Below, one piece after another: positions 16,967 to 26,442 of a DNA stretch of 56,160 bases. Each line of letters opens with the position of its first letter. The stretch's first letter is position 1. Source of the stretch: Hydrogenobacter sp. (GTDB lineage Bacteria; Aquificota; Aquificia; Aquificales; Aquificaceae); contig JBEULM010000061.1 of the NCBI GenBank assembly GCA_041287335.1, forward strand, positions 1 through 56,160, given 5' to 3'. The notes under the pieces were generated by a model. The model saw nothing but the letters and a program-made list of their open reading frames with translations. It searched no databases and was not told where the DNA came from. The position numbers and the translations under genes were made by a program.

Positions 16967-18136
16967 ATGCCGGAACAAAAGGTTGTAGATGCAGATTGGC
17001 TTCTTTTAGAAGCACCAAGAGAGAGAAAGTTTATAACGGGAGCCCAAGCTATGGCAGAAGCGGTAAAACGTGCCAATGTGGATATAGCCATAGCCTATCC
17101 CATCACACCCCAGTCTGAAGTGATGCACCTTGTAGGAGATATATGGGCTCAGGGCTATTTAAAAGACTATTATAGAGCAGAAGAAGAATACGGTGCCATG
17201 TCTGCCATAGCGGGTGCGGTAAGGGGCGGAGCAAGAGCCTTTTCTGCCACCTCAGGACCAGGACTGCTTAGAGGTATTGAAGCTATAGCCTCTTGGCCCG
17301 GTCATAGAATACCTGCGGTTCTTGGTGTTTTAACAAGGGTTGTGAATGCACCCCTTTCCATACAGCCAGACAATGTGGAGATAGCATACCTGCTTAACTG
17401 TGGAATGGTGGTTCTTCATGCGGAAAACCAGCAAGATGTTTTTGACTTTACCCTTGCCAGCTTTGTCATATCTGAAAAGGTGGATGTGTATATACCCATA
17501 GCTGTATGCACGGAGGGCTTTTTCGTAACTCACGCGAAAGGCTATGTGAATATGACGCCTGAAGACATGAAGCTCCCGCCCAGAGACCCCTACAAGGCGC
17601 CCGTGCCTCCCACCGACTGTGAGATACCGCCCGCAAGGATTCAGAGGGATGCCCCCGTTCAGAAGTCTAACTTTATGAGTTACCTTATACACGCAGTCTG
17701 GCAACAGGAGGTTTGGTCTTCAAATGTGAGGGCTATGAAATATATATACAAGTACCTTGGAGGACCTATAGAAGTGGTAAATCCAGATGCGGAGGTTTTT
17801 GTAGTGGCTTCCGGATGTGCAGCAGCTCAAGGAAGGGAAGCGGTTCGGTATGCCCAGCTGGAAGGTCTGAACGTGGGACTTGTAAAGGTCAAGTCCATAA
17901 GACCCTTCCCCGAAAAAGAAATAAGAGAAGTGCTTTCCAAGGCAAAGGCGGTCATAGTGCCAGAGCACAACATTGTAGGCTGGCTTGCAAAGGAAGTAAA
18001 GGCTACCATACCCGACAACCACAAGGTAATCGGTGGTCCAAGGGTATATGGTGGTATGACCCTACCTGTGGAGCTTATCATGGAAAAGGTTTATTCCGCC
18101 TTTGGTATAAAGAAGGAAAAGAAGGTAGTTGTATAA
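16967..18136 (+). CDS. forA: 2-oxoacid:ferredoxin oxidoreductase alpha subunit (five-subunit For type)
   Basis: The 389-aa alpha subunit has the GAQAMAEAV start, the YPITPQSEVMHLVGD pyrimidine-domain motif, an AEEEYGAMSAIAGAVRGGAR loop and the TSGPGLLRG motif, followed by a C-terminal domain with VKSIRPFPEKEI. It contains no gamma domain, unlike korA. Codon use is rich in CCC/GCC; by hand count the 60 bp from 17581 are about 63% GC, against 38-42% in neighbouring operons. SD GGAGGT precedes the ATG. Substrate (2-oxoglutarate versus pyruvate) cannot be proved from sequence; gene order and the neighbouring korAB favour 2-oxoglutarate. Confidence 0.9.
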   Translation: MPEQKVVDADWLLLEAPRERKFITGAQAMAEAVKRANVDIAIAYPITPQSEVMHLVGDIWAQGYLKDYYRAEEEYGAMSAIAGAVRGGARAFSATSGPGLLRGIEAIASWPGHRIPAVLGVLTRVVNAPLSIQPDNVEIAYLLNCGMVVLHAENQQDVFDFTLASFVISEKVDVYIPIAVCTEGFFVTHAKGYVNMTPEDMKLPPRDPYKAPVPPTDCEIPPARIQRDAPVQKSNFMSYLIHAVWQQEVWSSNVRAMKYIYKYLGGPIEVVNPDAEVFVVASGCAAAQGREAVRYAQLEGLNVGLVKVKSIRPFPEKEIREVLSKAKAVIVPEHNIVGWLAKEVKATIPDNHKVIGGPRVYGGMTLPVELIMEKVYSAFGIKKEKKVVV

Positions 18137-18157
18137 AAACTTAAAGGAGGTTCTATC

Positions 18158-19024
18158 ATGGGCTTGGAGTATGTAAGGATTTCACCAGGTTTTGAAAAAT
18201 ACATGCCGAAGGACTATGTGGATTTAGTCCAGTATGGGCAGTTTGGCAAGCAGATAGATGTGCAGATGCTCGGACAGTTCAAAGAGCTTGTAGAAGAGCA
18301 TCCCATGTGCGCAGGCTGTTTCATGGCATACTTCATAAGGGTCTTCTACGCAGCACTTCCTAACCCAGAAGACACCATTGTTATAGGCACAGCAGGATGC
18401 GCAAGGCTTGCTCTATCTCAGGCGGCGGTTCCCTTCATATACGGAAATTACGGAGATACCAACGCGGTGGCTTCCGGTCTAAAGAGGGCTTTAACCATTA
18501 GGTTCCCCGATAAGGTCAAGGATGTTGTGGTTATAGCAGGGGATGGTGGTCTTATAGACATAGGCTTTGGTATGACCATGCACTCCTGGTTCAGGCGTGA
18601 GAAATTCACCACCATAATGGTGGACAACGAAGTCTACGGAAACACAGGAGGGCAGGAGAGCGGTATGTCTCCTAAAGGTGTGCAGTTAAAGATGGCACCG
18701 AAAGGAAAACAGTTTGACAAGATAAACGCGGTGGAGCTGGCAAAGACCGCCGGCTGTGTCTATGTGGCAAAGCTGGCTCCCACAAATCCCAAGAGGATAG
18801 CCAAAACCATAAGAAGGGCTATACTCGCCGCAAGGCACTTCGGTCCCACCTTCATACATGCTTATACCTCCTGCAACATTGAATACTCCATACCCACAGA
18901 AAAGGTGCTTGAGGATGCAAGAAAAAGAGAAAAGCAGGACTTTGGCTTTTACGAGTGGATGACGGACGAAGTGAAAGAGTTCTTTGAAGAGATAGAGAGA
19001 AAGCCGGAGGAGGTTAAGGCATGA
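18158..19024 (+). CDS. forB: 2-oxoacid:ferredoxin oxidoreductase beta subunit (five-subunit For type)
   Basis: The 288-aa beta subunit carries the ThDP/Mg site GDGGLIDIGFGMTMHSW to VDNEVYGNTGGQ. Four cluster cysteines lie in MCAGC (Cys51, Cys54), AGCARLALSQ (Cys81) and a late SCNIEYS. The NTGGQ.S loop is the version found in pyruvate and related multi-subunit oxidoreductases, unlike the TKNQ.S loop of korB. It overlaps forG by 4 bp (ATGA) and is preceded by AAGGAGG. Confidence 0.92.
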   Translation: MGLEYVRISPGFEKYMPKDYVDLVQYGQFGKQIDVQMLGQFKELVEEHPMCAGCFMAYFIRVFYAALPNPEDTIVIGTAGCARLALSQAAVPFIYGNYGDTNAVASGLKRALTIRFPDKVKDVVVIAGDGGLIDIGFGMTMHSWFRREKFTTIMVDNEVYGNTGGQESGMSPKGVQLKMAPKGKQFDKINAVELAKTAGCVYVAKLAPTNPKRIAKTIRRAILAARHFGPTFIHAYTSCNIEYSIPTEKVLEDARKREKQDFGFYEWMTDEVKEFFEEIERKPEEVKA

Positions 19025-19704
19025 AGAGGTATAACATTAGAATAGCCGGCGTTGGTGGGCAGGGGGTGGTCACCTCCGCCCACATCTTAGGAAATGCCAT
19101 GTCCGCAGCAGGCAAATATGCTACCCTTGTTCCCTTCTTCGGTTCTGAAAAGAGGATGGCACCGGTGGAAGCCTATGTGAGGGTTTCAGACCAGCCCATA
19201 TATGAGGTGGGTGAAGTGGTCTATCCGAATGTTATCATGATTTACCACCCTCAGGTCATCACTCACGGAAAGTCTTACACCATGCCCTTTTACTCTGGAC
19301 TTAAGGAAGAAGGGACGGTTATAATAAACACAGACATTGATATAATTCCCGAGGAAGATTGGAAAATCCTCAACGAGCTTAATACCAAGGTTTATATGTT
19401 CCCAGCCACAAAGCTTGCCCTTGATATTGCGGGAACGGAGCTTGCCACAAACATGGCAATGATAGGACTGTTTTTTGGCATAACTAGGCTTGTAGGCTTT
19501 GACCATATAGAGCAGGCGGTAAGAGAAAGGTTTTTAGGAAACACCTTTGTGGCTTCTGGTGGAACTACGGCTCTGGATAGTGCCATAGAGAAGAAGTTCA
19601 AGAAGAAGATGGAGCTTCTGGAAAAGAACATGCAGGTGATAAGGGAAGCCTTCAGGATAGCCGAAGAAAGGGGCTGGGTGGAAGAGGAAGCTTATACGGT
19701 TTAA
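19021..19704 (+). CDS. forG: 2-oxoacid:ferredoxin oxidoreductase gamma subunit
   Basis: The 227-aa gamma subunit starts with the family motif IRIAGVGGQGVVTSAHILGNA and a KRMAPVEAYVR block, and ends in a helical tail. The gamma domain helps hold CoA and the complex together. The start is fixed by the ATGA overlap with forB. It is a separate gene here but is fused to alpha in korA. Confidence 0.92.
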   Translation: MKRYNIRIAGVGGQGVVTSAHILGNAMSAAGKYATLVPFFGSEKRMAPVEAYVRVSDQPIYEVGEVVYPNVIMIYHPQVITHGKSYTMPFYSGLKEEGTVIINTDIDIIPEEDWKILNELNTKVYMFPATKLALDIAGTELATNMAMIGLFFGITRLVGFDHIEQAVRERFLGNTFVASGGTTALDSAIEKKFKKKMELLEKNMQVIREAFRIAEERGWVEEEAYTV

Positions 19705-19730
19705 TTTTATTTCAGGAGGTTATCTGAGGT

Positions 19731-19955
19731 ATGTACTATGTTGCGGATGTAAACGAAATGGATTGTGCCAAGTATAACTGCAAGCAGTGTGTGCTTTTCT
19801 GTCCTGAGCCGAACACTTTGATGTATCATGATTCAAAGCATGTGGCATGGGTTAATTACTCAAGGTGTAAAGGCTGTGCCATATGCGTATATGTTTGCTC
19901 GGACTTACTCAAAAGGAACTGCATACAGATGGTTATGATGACCGCGGGAGATTAA
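19731..19955 (+). CDS. forE: oxidoreductase delta/ferredoxin-like subunit (ForE)
   Basis: The 74-aa subunit has two cysteine groups. The second is a normal [4Fe-4S] pattern, C46-x2-C49-x2-C52-x3-C56. The first is C12-x4-C17-x2-C20-x3-C24, with an unusually long first spacing. An extra Cys is at 64. It should pass electrons between external ferredoxin and the ThDP-bearing subunits. SD AGGAGG lies upstream at a slightly long spacing. It closes the forDABGE set and is followed after 2 bp by the next gene. Confidence 0.88.
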   Translation: MYYVADVNEMDCAKYNCKQCVLFCPEPNTLMYHDSKHVAWVNYSRCKGCAICVYVCSDLLKRNCIQMVMMTAGD

Positions 19956-19957
19956 GT

Positions 19958-20251
19958 ATGGTAGAGGAGAAATTTAAGCAACTGACTGAAGAGATAAAGA
20001 GAGATATGGTGAACCCAGACCTTGACATTGAACAGTGCTTTCCCAACGATGTAGATGAAGGTTGTGAGGTTAGAAAGTATCCATACATAAAGGTGAAATA
20101 TGTAATAGAAGGGCACGATGTGTATGAGAAGGAAATAGACATAGACCCAGAGTATTGGGAAAAGGATGTAAAGGATTTGGCTAATTTTGTATCCTTTCAA
20201 ATCCAGCAGTTCATGGAGGAGATAGACTCGGTAGAATACGGAGGAGAGTAG
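19958..20251 (+). CDS. 97-aa conserved-looking protein in the for-dab operon
   Basis: I take the ATG at 19958 as start, just 2 bp after the forE stop; the frame extends further upstream only by running into forE. The acidic 97-aa product has no signal peptide or membrane segment. It contains a QCFPNDVDEGCEVRKYPYIKVKY stretch with two cysteines and two beta-like segments, then a C-terminal helix. Not recognised. Its position between forE and the CobW gene (3 bp gap) suggests an accessory or assembly factor for the oxidoreductase or the carbon-uptake system. Confidence 0.8.
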   Translation: MVEEKFKQLTEEIKRDMVNPDLDIEQCFPNDVDEGCEVRKYPYIKVKYVIEGHDVYEKEIDIDPEYWEKDVKDLANFVSFQIQQFMEEIDSVEYGGE

Positions 20252-20254
20252 CTA

Positions 20255-21145
20255 ATGCTTCCAGCCTTCGTAATTACGGGCTACTTGGGAAGTGGAAAGA
20301 CTACACTTCTTTTGAATTCTGTGAGAGAGTTCTTCTCTGGAAGAAGGGTGGCATTGATAGTGAATGAGTTTGGACAGATAGGGGTGGACGGTAAGATACT
20401 TAAAAACGCTTATTCCGAAGTTATAGAGCTTCCAGAAGGATGCATATGCTGTACTTTGCATTCCGAGTTTGAAAAAGCCCTTTCCGAGATAAAACAAAAG
20501 TACGATCCTGAACTACTTTTTGTTGAAACCTCAGGTGGAGCAGAACCCTTTCCCGTAATAATAAGTCTGCAAAGCCTTGGTTGTACAGTTGAAGGTGTTT
20601 TATGTCTCATAGATGCTTTTAACTTTGAAAAATACAGTAAGGAAAGCACTGCAAGACACCAGATAGGAAGCTCTAACGTGCTTGTTATCAACAAGACGGA
20701 TCTTGTGGAAGGTGAGATCTTAAAAAATATAGAAAAGGAAGTCATCAATCTGTGGCATTTCTACAGACTTAAGAACTTCTTTACAGGTGAGCCAATCTTT
20801 AAAGATTTTAGACTCTACAGAACCACTCACGGCAAACTCCCACCTGAGGTGTTTGAGGGCATTTTTACACTGAAAGAAAGAATTTCCATCAAAGAAGAAG
20901 AATCTCACGAACACAATCTTAAGCAGGAGATACGTTACTTTGAAGAACCTATAGAGTACGAAAATTTTATGCAGTTTATAGAGAGTCTATCAAAAGATGT
21001 AATAAGGGCAAAGGGTATAGTAAGGCTGAGGGAATCTCCGGCTCCAGTTGTTGTTAATTACGCTTTTGGTAGTATAGATATGAGCTATACTATACCCGAC
21101 TATGAAGGTAAATCTTTTGTGGTGATCGTAAGTTCTTCCAACTGA
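20255..21145 (+). CDS. CobW/G3E-family metal-chaperone GTPase
   Basis: G3E GTPases deliver metals to target enzymes. The 296-aa protein has the P-loop GYLGSGKTT (residues 9-17), the metal-binding CxCC motif (ELPEGCICC, Cys63/65/66), an E-x-S-G switch (FVETSGGAEP) and the base-recognition NKTD motif near residue 147. The C-terminal domain is shorter than in CobW proper, closer to the YjiA/COG0523 branch. Its neighbours suggest a client: DabA is a predicted zinc protein encoded two genes downstream. The gap to dabB is 25 bp. Confidence 0.9.
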   Translation: MLPAFVITGYLGSGKTTLLLNSVREFFSGRRVALIVNEFGQIGVDGKILKNAYSEVIELPEGCICCTLHSEFEKALSEIKQKYDPELLFVETSGGAEPFPVIISLQSLGCTVEGVLCLIDAFNFEKYSKESTARHQIGSSNVLVINKTDLVEGEILKNIEKEVINLWHFYRLKNFFTGEPIFKDFRLYRTTHGKLPPEVFEGIFTLKERISIKEEESHEHNLKQEIRYFEEPIEYENFMQFIESLSKDVIRAKGIVRLRESPAPVVVNYAFGSIDMSYTIPDYEGKSFVVIVSSSN

Positions 21146-21170
21146 GTAAGCAAGGTCAAGGAGGAAGAAG

Positions 21171-23444
21171 ATGTTTGAGTATGCTGTATTATTAACTTCT
21201 TTTTTGAGTATATTGTTTTCACCCTTTGTTAATGGAAAGCGTTACGCAAGATTGAGTACTCTATTTGTGGGTGTTTCCTTTTTGATAAGTTTGTACGTTC
21301 TTTTTTCTGCAAAAGGTGAGGTACATATACACCTGTTGAGGTTTGATGGACTTGGTAGCTTGCTCACAGCTTACATACTGTTTGTTAGTTTAGTAATTCA
21401 CAAATACTCAATTAACTATATGAAGGATGAGACAGGTTTTAAGAGGTTCTTTGTATTGCTTGACCTTTTGACCTTTGTCCTTCTCCTCCTTGTGCTTTCA
21501 GATAATACACTTTTGCTTTTCACTTCCTGGCACCTGATGGGGGTAATACTCTATTTACTTTTAACTCACAATCATAAGAGGTACGAAGCTATATATTTTG
21601 GAAAGACCGCTCTATTTACTCACCGGCTTGCCGACATTCCTCTTCTCTTAGCAATACTTATACTTTACAAACTCTACGGTACCTTTAGTATTAGTGAGCT
21701 TCTTGAAATTACACAAAGAACGCCAGTACAGGAACTGTGGATCGTAACCTTACTTGTCGTGCTTAGTGCCTTAATAAAGTCCGCTCAGATCCCTTTCCAT
21801 TTCTGGCTCGTTTATAGTATGGAGGGACCTACCCCTGTTTCTGCCATAATGCACGCAGGTATCGTAAACGCCGGAGCCTTTTTGGTAAACAGGTTTTCTT
21901 TTCTGTTTCCACACGACCAGTACGGACTTAGCATATCTTTCCTTGTGGGGATAGTGACAGCCATACTGGGCTCTATGCTTATGCTTATGCAAAATGATGT
22001 AAAGAAAGCTCTCGGATACTCTACCGTAGGGCAGATGGGATACATGATGATGGAGATAGGTGTTGGTGCTTTTGCCCTTGCGGTGTATCACATGATAACG
22101 CACGGCATATTCAAGGCAACGCTCTTTTTATCTTCGGGAGGAGTCATACACGAAGCGAGGAAAGATACAAACATTCCAAGGGATGAAGTGTACGATGCTT
22201 TGGTAAAAAAGGAAATTCATCACAAAGAGATACCTGTGATTCTTTACATCATTATAACTGTGTTTGTGCCACTCCTTCTAGTGCTTATTACCCATTTCGC
22301 TTTTGAAAAGGATATCTTCAAATACAAAGCTCCGCTTGTTCTTCTTTTCTTTGGGTGGGTAACCTCAGCCCAGATATTACTTAACCTTTTTAAAGTTGGC
22401 AGGGAAAAGCCTTTTCTTACAGCTTTTGCGGGTGCTATTTCCCTCCTTGCTCTTTTAAGCGTGTATGTTCTTGCTGGACAACTTTTGCAAACATGGATAT
22501 ATCCTTACGAAAACCTTCAAACTATGATTTTTGAAAGGGCTTTTTCCAATATTCCAGTATTCTTCGCTGGCATTATTCTCAGTTTAATACTCGTTCTTTC
22601 AGGTTGGGTACTCATATATTATGCCGACAAGGAAAAACCTATCAGACTTCATTTAAGCCTTTATGCTCATCTATCAAGGGAACTCTACTTCCCGGATATA
22701 TACAGGCTTGTGGGCGAGAGCTTTCATAAGTTGGCGCGTGCTGTTTCTGTGGCGACTATTGGCGCAATGCCTATGTATGCCTTTTACTCCGTAGGAAACA
22801 TCTCTAAGGGCTTTCCCTTTGAGGTAATCCTTCTTGCGCTTTTTGTTCCCATATTCCCTATTAGTCTCTTGACCTCTTACCTGATCAGAAACTATGGACT
22901 GTACCCTCTAATTCTTACGATGGGCTTTATTACCCTTCAAGTTTTTGATATACCCTCTTGGGGCTTCTTCTATGCTCTTGCTGGTTTTACGATGTTTTTA
23001 CACTCACTTAGGGCTATATCAAGCCAGACTTTTAAGGATATGACCGCCGAGCTTTATCCCGCACTTGTGAGTATGGTGTGGATAGTAGGGAAAGAACATT
23101 TTATTATAACCGCTATAGCTTCGCTTTTTGTATACTTACTCAGCATTTATCTTAAGAAAGTCTTCGGAAATGCAAGTTTTGAATACGCAGGTGGTTTTAT
23201 AGAAAAGATGCCCATCTTTTCACTCCTTCTGATACTTGTATCCCTATACGCCTGCCTTATACCACCTATGCCCACCTTTTACACACTTTTTGAGGCTCTT
23301 TTGAAGGTATCTGTATTACCACTACTCCTTCTCATTTTAGGATGGTTCTTGTTTGGAGTTGCAATTACAAACTCATTGTGCAGATTGCTTTACGGCAAAC
23401 CCAGAGAAGATATTTATTACATAGATATCTTATGGAGGAAGTAG
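21171..23444 (+). CDS. dabB: DAB inorganic-carbon transporter, NuoL-like membrane subunit
   Basis: The 757-aa protein is a multi-pass membrane protein of the NuoL/MrpA proton-channel family. It shows the TM7-type Lys region (SALIKSAQIPFHFWL), the EGPTPVSAIMHAGIVNAG motif and the later HGIFKATLFLSSGGVIHE motif. Directly next to a DUF2309 gene it is DabB, the membrane half of the DAB dissolved-inorganic-carbon accumulation complex. There it is thought to couple ion flux to CO2 hydration by DabA. No nuo genes are nearby. SD AAGGAGG. dabA starts 1 bp after its stop. Confidence 0.92.
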   Translation: MFEYAVLLTSFLSILFSPFVNGKRYARLSTLFVGVSFLISLYVLFSAKGEVHIHLLRFDGLGSLLTAYILFVSLVIHKYSINYMKDETGFKRFFVLLDLLTFVLLLLVLSDNTLLLFTSWHLMGVILYLLLTHNHKRYEAIYFGKTALFTHRLADIPLLLAILILYKLYGTFSISELLEITQRTPVQELWIVTLLVVLSALIKSAQIPFHFWLVYSMEGPTPVSAIMHAGIVNAGAFLVNRFSFLFPHDQYGLSISFLVGIVTAILGSMLMLMQNDVKKALGYSTVGQMGYMMMEIGVGAFALAVYHMITHGIFKATLFLSSGGVIHEARKDTNIPRDEVYDALVKKEIHHKEIPVILYIIITVFVPLLLVLITHFAFEKDIFKYKAPLVLLFFGWVTSAQILLNLFKVGREKPFLTAFAGAISLLALLSVYVLAGQLLQTWIYPYENLQTMIFERAFSNIPVFFAGIILSLILVLSGWVLIYYADKEKPIRLHLSLYAHLSRELYFPDIYRLVGESFHKLARAVSVATIGAMPMYAFYSVGNISKGFPFEVILLALFVPIFPISLLTSYLIRNYGLYPLILTMGFITLQVFDIPSWGFFYALAGFTMFLHSLRAISSQTFKDMTAELYPALVSMVWIVGKEHFIITAIASLFVYLLSIYLKKVFGNASFEYAGGFIEKMPIFSLLLILVSLYACLIPPMPTFYTLFEALLKVSVLPLLLLILGWFLFGVAITNSLCRLLYGKPREDIYYIDILWRK

Positions 23445-23445
23445 T

Positions 23446-26442
23446 ATGGAAAAAGGCAGGAAACTTTATATTAGATCGCTTGTGAATATAGCTTCAGAGC
23501 CTATAGCCTACTTTTGGCCCATGAGAACCTTCATAACTCGTAATCCCCTCAGGGGGTTTGAGCATAAAAACTTTAAAGAAGCTGTAAAGGATGGAGAGCT
23601 TCTCTTTGGAGGCAGGGGCTATCTCAGAAGGGAAGACTACAGGTATCTTTACAAAAAAGGATACATAAAGGAAAACTTTCTTAGAAACCACATAAAGAAT
23701 TTCCTATCATCATTGGAGATAAAGGAAAATCTGCCTTACGAGGACTTACTATTTGTCCTTTTCAGTTCTGATGATTTAAACGGTCCTGCTCTGAACCTCC
23801 TTTACAAGGGAAAGATCCGGGAGGATATCTTTACTAAGCTGTGCGAACACTTCACGGAAAACCCTTCAGAGGTATGTAGAGAGCTTTTTCTGAGCGTAGG
23901 TGTAAAACACACTCTCCAAGATATAATCAAACAACTTACTGGAAAGGATTTGGACAGAACCATAGATGAGCTTACGATAAAAACCGCTTTTGATTTTTTG
24001 GACGAGGGACAGTCTACTATAGATATGCCTATAAGGACTGTGGGCTTATACAAGGCATGGAGGGAATTGGCAAAAAAGAATCTCAGGTTCCTCCTTTGGA
24101 CGGGAAGAAATCTCAAGCTTATGGTAGAAGCTTTTGAAGAGCCGGAAGAAGCTATTGATCATGTTCTGAAATCCTTTGAACTGCCCGAATCTCTTTGGGA
24201 AGGCTACATAAGCTTGGAACTTTCAAGGCTAAAAGGTATAGCAGGTTTTATAAAGTGGAGGTCTCAAAATAAATACTACTACTGGCAAAAGGTTCATCCT
24301 GTTGATACGGTGGATTATACCGCCATAAGACTCCTTATAGCTAAGTCGGTAATAGATGCAGTTAAGAAAGACCTACCTTTCAAACCTACCTACTTAGGAC
24401 TTGAGGAGTTTTTAAGAAAGGAAGAATACAGAGCTTACCTTATGTATCAGTTCAGCACAAAAACCTGCCCACCGCAATTAGCCGAAGACTCCAAAAGATA
24501 CTTACGCCATCCTGAAAATGGCATCTTGGATTACGTAAATCTGAAGGCTCAGATATTTGCAAAAAGCTACCACCTCTTTTTACAAAAATGGCTCAAAAAG
24601 TTGGGAATTGATGTGGATAGTCTTACTTCCAGTCAAGTGCTGGAGCTTGTGAAAGTTTACGAAAAATTTAAAAAGGAGGAGGGATATATTTATCTGAAAG
24701 CTCTTGAAGATACTCATATTGAAACACTTGTGAAGTCTTTGAGTACAGAAAAGAGTGAAGAAAAACCTCTCGCACAAGCCTTCTTTTGCATAGACGTTCG
24801 TTCGGAAAGGTTTAGAAGACACTTTGAGAAGGCAGGCAACTATCAAACCTTTGGTATTGCAGGCTTTTTTGGTGTGCCTGTGGCTTTGGTAAATTTAGAT
24901 AAGGGTCACGAAGAATTCCTATGCCCTGTGATAGTAACGCCGAGAAATGTAGCCTTTGAGGTCCCTTACACCAAGAAGGGTATAGAGAGGACAGAGGCTG
25001 CAAGTGAGGTTCTGCACGGCGTAAAAGACCATATACTTGCGCCCTTCGTTGCAGTTGAAATGATGGGTTTTGCTTTTGGTTTTGACTTTGTAGGGAAAAC
25101 CTTCCTCCCTCAACTGTACTTAAGATTTAAAGACTCCTTATGGGATACACACACTAAAACTTCCATAATAGTAAATAAGCTTTCTGAAATGGAGATAGAA
25201 GAAATCCTTTTTACCTACTATGCAAACCTCATAGGTAATGTGCTCAAAGAAGAAGTTGGCTTGAAAAATATAGACCACAATACTATTAAAAGAGTGTTTG
25301 AAGCTTGTCTAAACCACGAAGAGGAAGTCTCTGAAGATATCAAAAGTGTTGTTAAATTACTCAGAGAAAAGTACAGAGTAGACAGAGGCTTTGTGGAGAT
25401 TTTCAAAGAAAGACTTAGGAGTGTAGGATTTACAAAGGAAGAGCAGGCATTTCTTATCTCCACAGCTCTCAAAAGCATAGGTTTGGTTAAGGACTTTGCC
25501 CCTATCGTTTTAGTGCTTGGACACGAAAGCAGGTCAGAAAACAATCCTTACGAGTCTGCTCTGGACTGTGGTGCCTGCGGTGGATCTTCTGGAATATACA
25601 ATGCGAGAATTTTCTGCATCATGGCGAACGACCCTGCTGTAAGACGGATAATGGCTCAGAAGCATGGACTTGATATACCTGATGATACAGTATTTATCCC
25701 AGGTGTTCACAACACAACTACCGACGAGGTTACGCTTTATGACCTTGAATTTATGCCTGCACGCTATATACCTCTTCTTGACAGGATCAAAAAAGACCTT
25801 GAGGAAGTAAAAAGATTGACAGCACAAGAGAGAGCAATATCCTTAGAAGCAAAAAGTGAGAAGGAAGTGTATACAAAAGCATACGACTGGTCGGAAGTAA
25901 GACCGGAATGGGGTCTTTCCGGAAATTACGCCTTCATAATAGGCAGGAGGAGTATTACAAAGCTTTCCGATTTTGGTGGAAGGGTATTTTTACACTCTTA
26001 CGATTACAGCGTTGATAGAAAAGGCTTCTTGTTGGAGAATATACTATCGGGTCCAGCGATTGTAGGTCAATGGATAAATTCAGAATATTATTTTTCAACA
26101 GTGGATAACGAGACATACGGTAGCGGTAGCAAGGTTTATCACAATGTGGTTGGAAGAATAGGCGTTATGACTGGAAATTTCAGCGACCTGAGAATAGGCT
26201 TGCCATCTCAAACGGTGTTGAAGGAAGGAAGACCATTCCACATACCAGTAAGGCTTACACTTGTTATAGAAGCGCCTCTTGAGTTTGCAAAAGGCATTTT
26301 AAATAGAATAAGAAAGATAAGGGAACTTATGCAAAACGAGTGGATAAATGTTGTAATTTTTGACCCAGAAGAAAAAGCTTTTTATAGATACTCTCAAGGA
26401 GCTTGGATTGAATATCTAAAAAATATGGAGGTGCAAGTATGA
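23446..26442 (+). CDS. dabA: DAB inorganic-carbon transporter, DUF2309 zinc subunit
   Basis: The 998-aa soluble subunit belongs to DUF2309/DabA. The expected zinc ligands are present: Cys448 and Asp450 in FFCIDVRSERFR, His693 in LGHESRSENN and Cys708 in ALDCGACGG. The C-x-D and H-x14-C spacings equal those described for Halothiobacillus DabA, so the beta-carbonic-anhydrase-like site looks intact. With DabB it should hydrate CO2 in one direction and accumulate bicarbonate. It is longer than some DabA proteins. Its stop overlaps the PII-like start (ATGA). Confidence 0.95.
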   Translation: MEKGRKLYIRSLVNIASEPIAYFWPMRTFITRNPLRGFEHKNFKEAVKDGELLFGGRGYLRREDYRYLYKKGYIKENFLRNHIKNFLSSLEIKENLPYEDLLFVLFSSDDLNGPALNLLYKGKIREDIFTKLCEHFTENPSEVCRELFLSVGVKHTLQDIIKQLTGKDLDRTIDELTIKTAFDFLDEGQSTIDMPIRTVGLYKAWRELAKKNLRFLLWTGRNLKLMVEAFEEPEEAIDHVLKSFELPESLWEGYISLELSRLKGIAGFIKWRSQNKYYYWQKVHPVDTVDYTAIRLLIAKSVIDAVKKDLPFKPTYLGLEEFLRKEEYRAYLMYQFSTKTCPPQLAEDSKRYLRHPENGILDYVNLKAQIFAKSYHLFLQKWLKKLGIDVDSLTSSQVLELVKVYEKFKKEEGYIYLKALEDTHIETLVKSLSTEKSEEKPLAQAFFCIDVRSERFRRHFEKAGNYQTFGIAGFFGVPVALVNLDKGHEEFLCPVIVTPRNVAFEVPYTKKGIERTEAASEVLHGVKDHILAPFVAVEMMGFAFGFDFVGKTFLPQLYLRFKDSLWDTHTKTSIIVNKLSEMEIEEILFTYYANLIGNVLKEEVGLKNIDHNTIKRVFEACLNHEEEVSEDIKSVVKLLREKYRVDRGFVEIFKERLRSVGFTKEEQAFLISTALKSIGLVKDFAPIVLVLGHESRSENNPYESALDCGACGGSSGIYNARIFCIMANDPAVRRIMAQKHGLDIPDDTVFIPGVHNTTTDEVTLYDLEFMPARYIPLLDRIKKDLEEVKRLTAQERAISLEAKSEKEVYTKAYDWSEVRPEWGLSGNYAFIIGRRSITKLSDFGGRVFLHSYDYSVDRKGFLLENILSGPAIVGQWINSEYYFSTVDNETYGSGSKVYHNVVGRIGVMTGNFSDLRIGLPSQTVLKEGRPFHIPVRLTLVIEAPLEFAKGILNRIRKIRELMQNEWINVVIFDPEEKAFYRYSQGAWIEYLKNMEVQV

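Noticed and set aside
17713-18144. 143-aa frame inside forA
   Set aside because: It is an out-of-frame reading with Gly/Arg/Ser/Lys-rich noise inside a well-supported gene; the high GC of forA opens long spurious frames.
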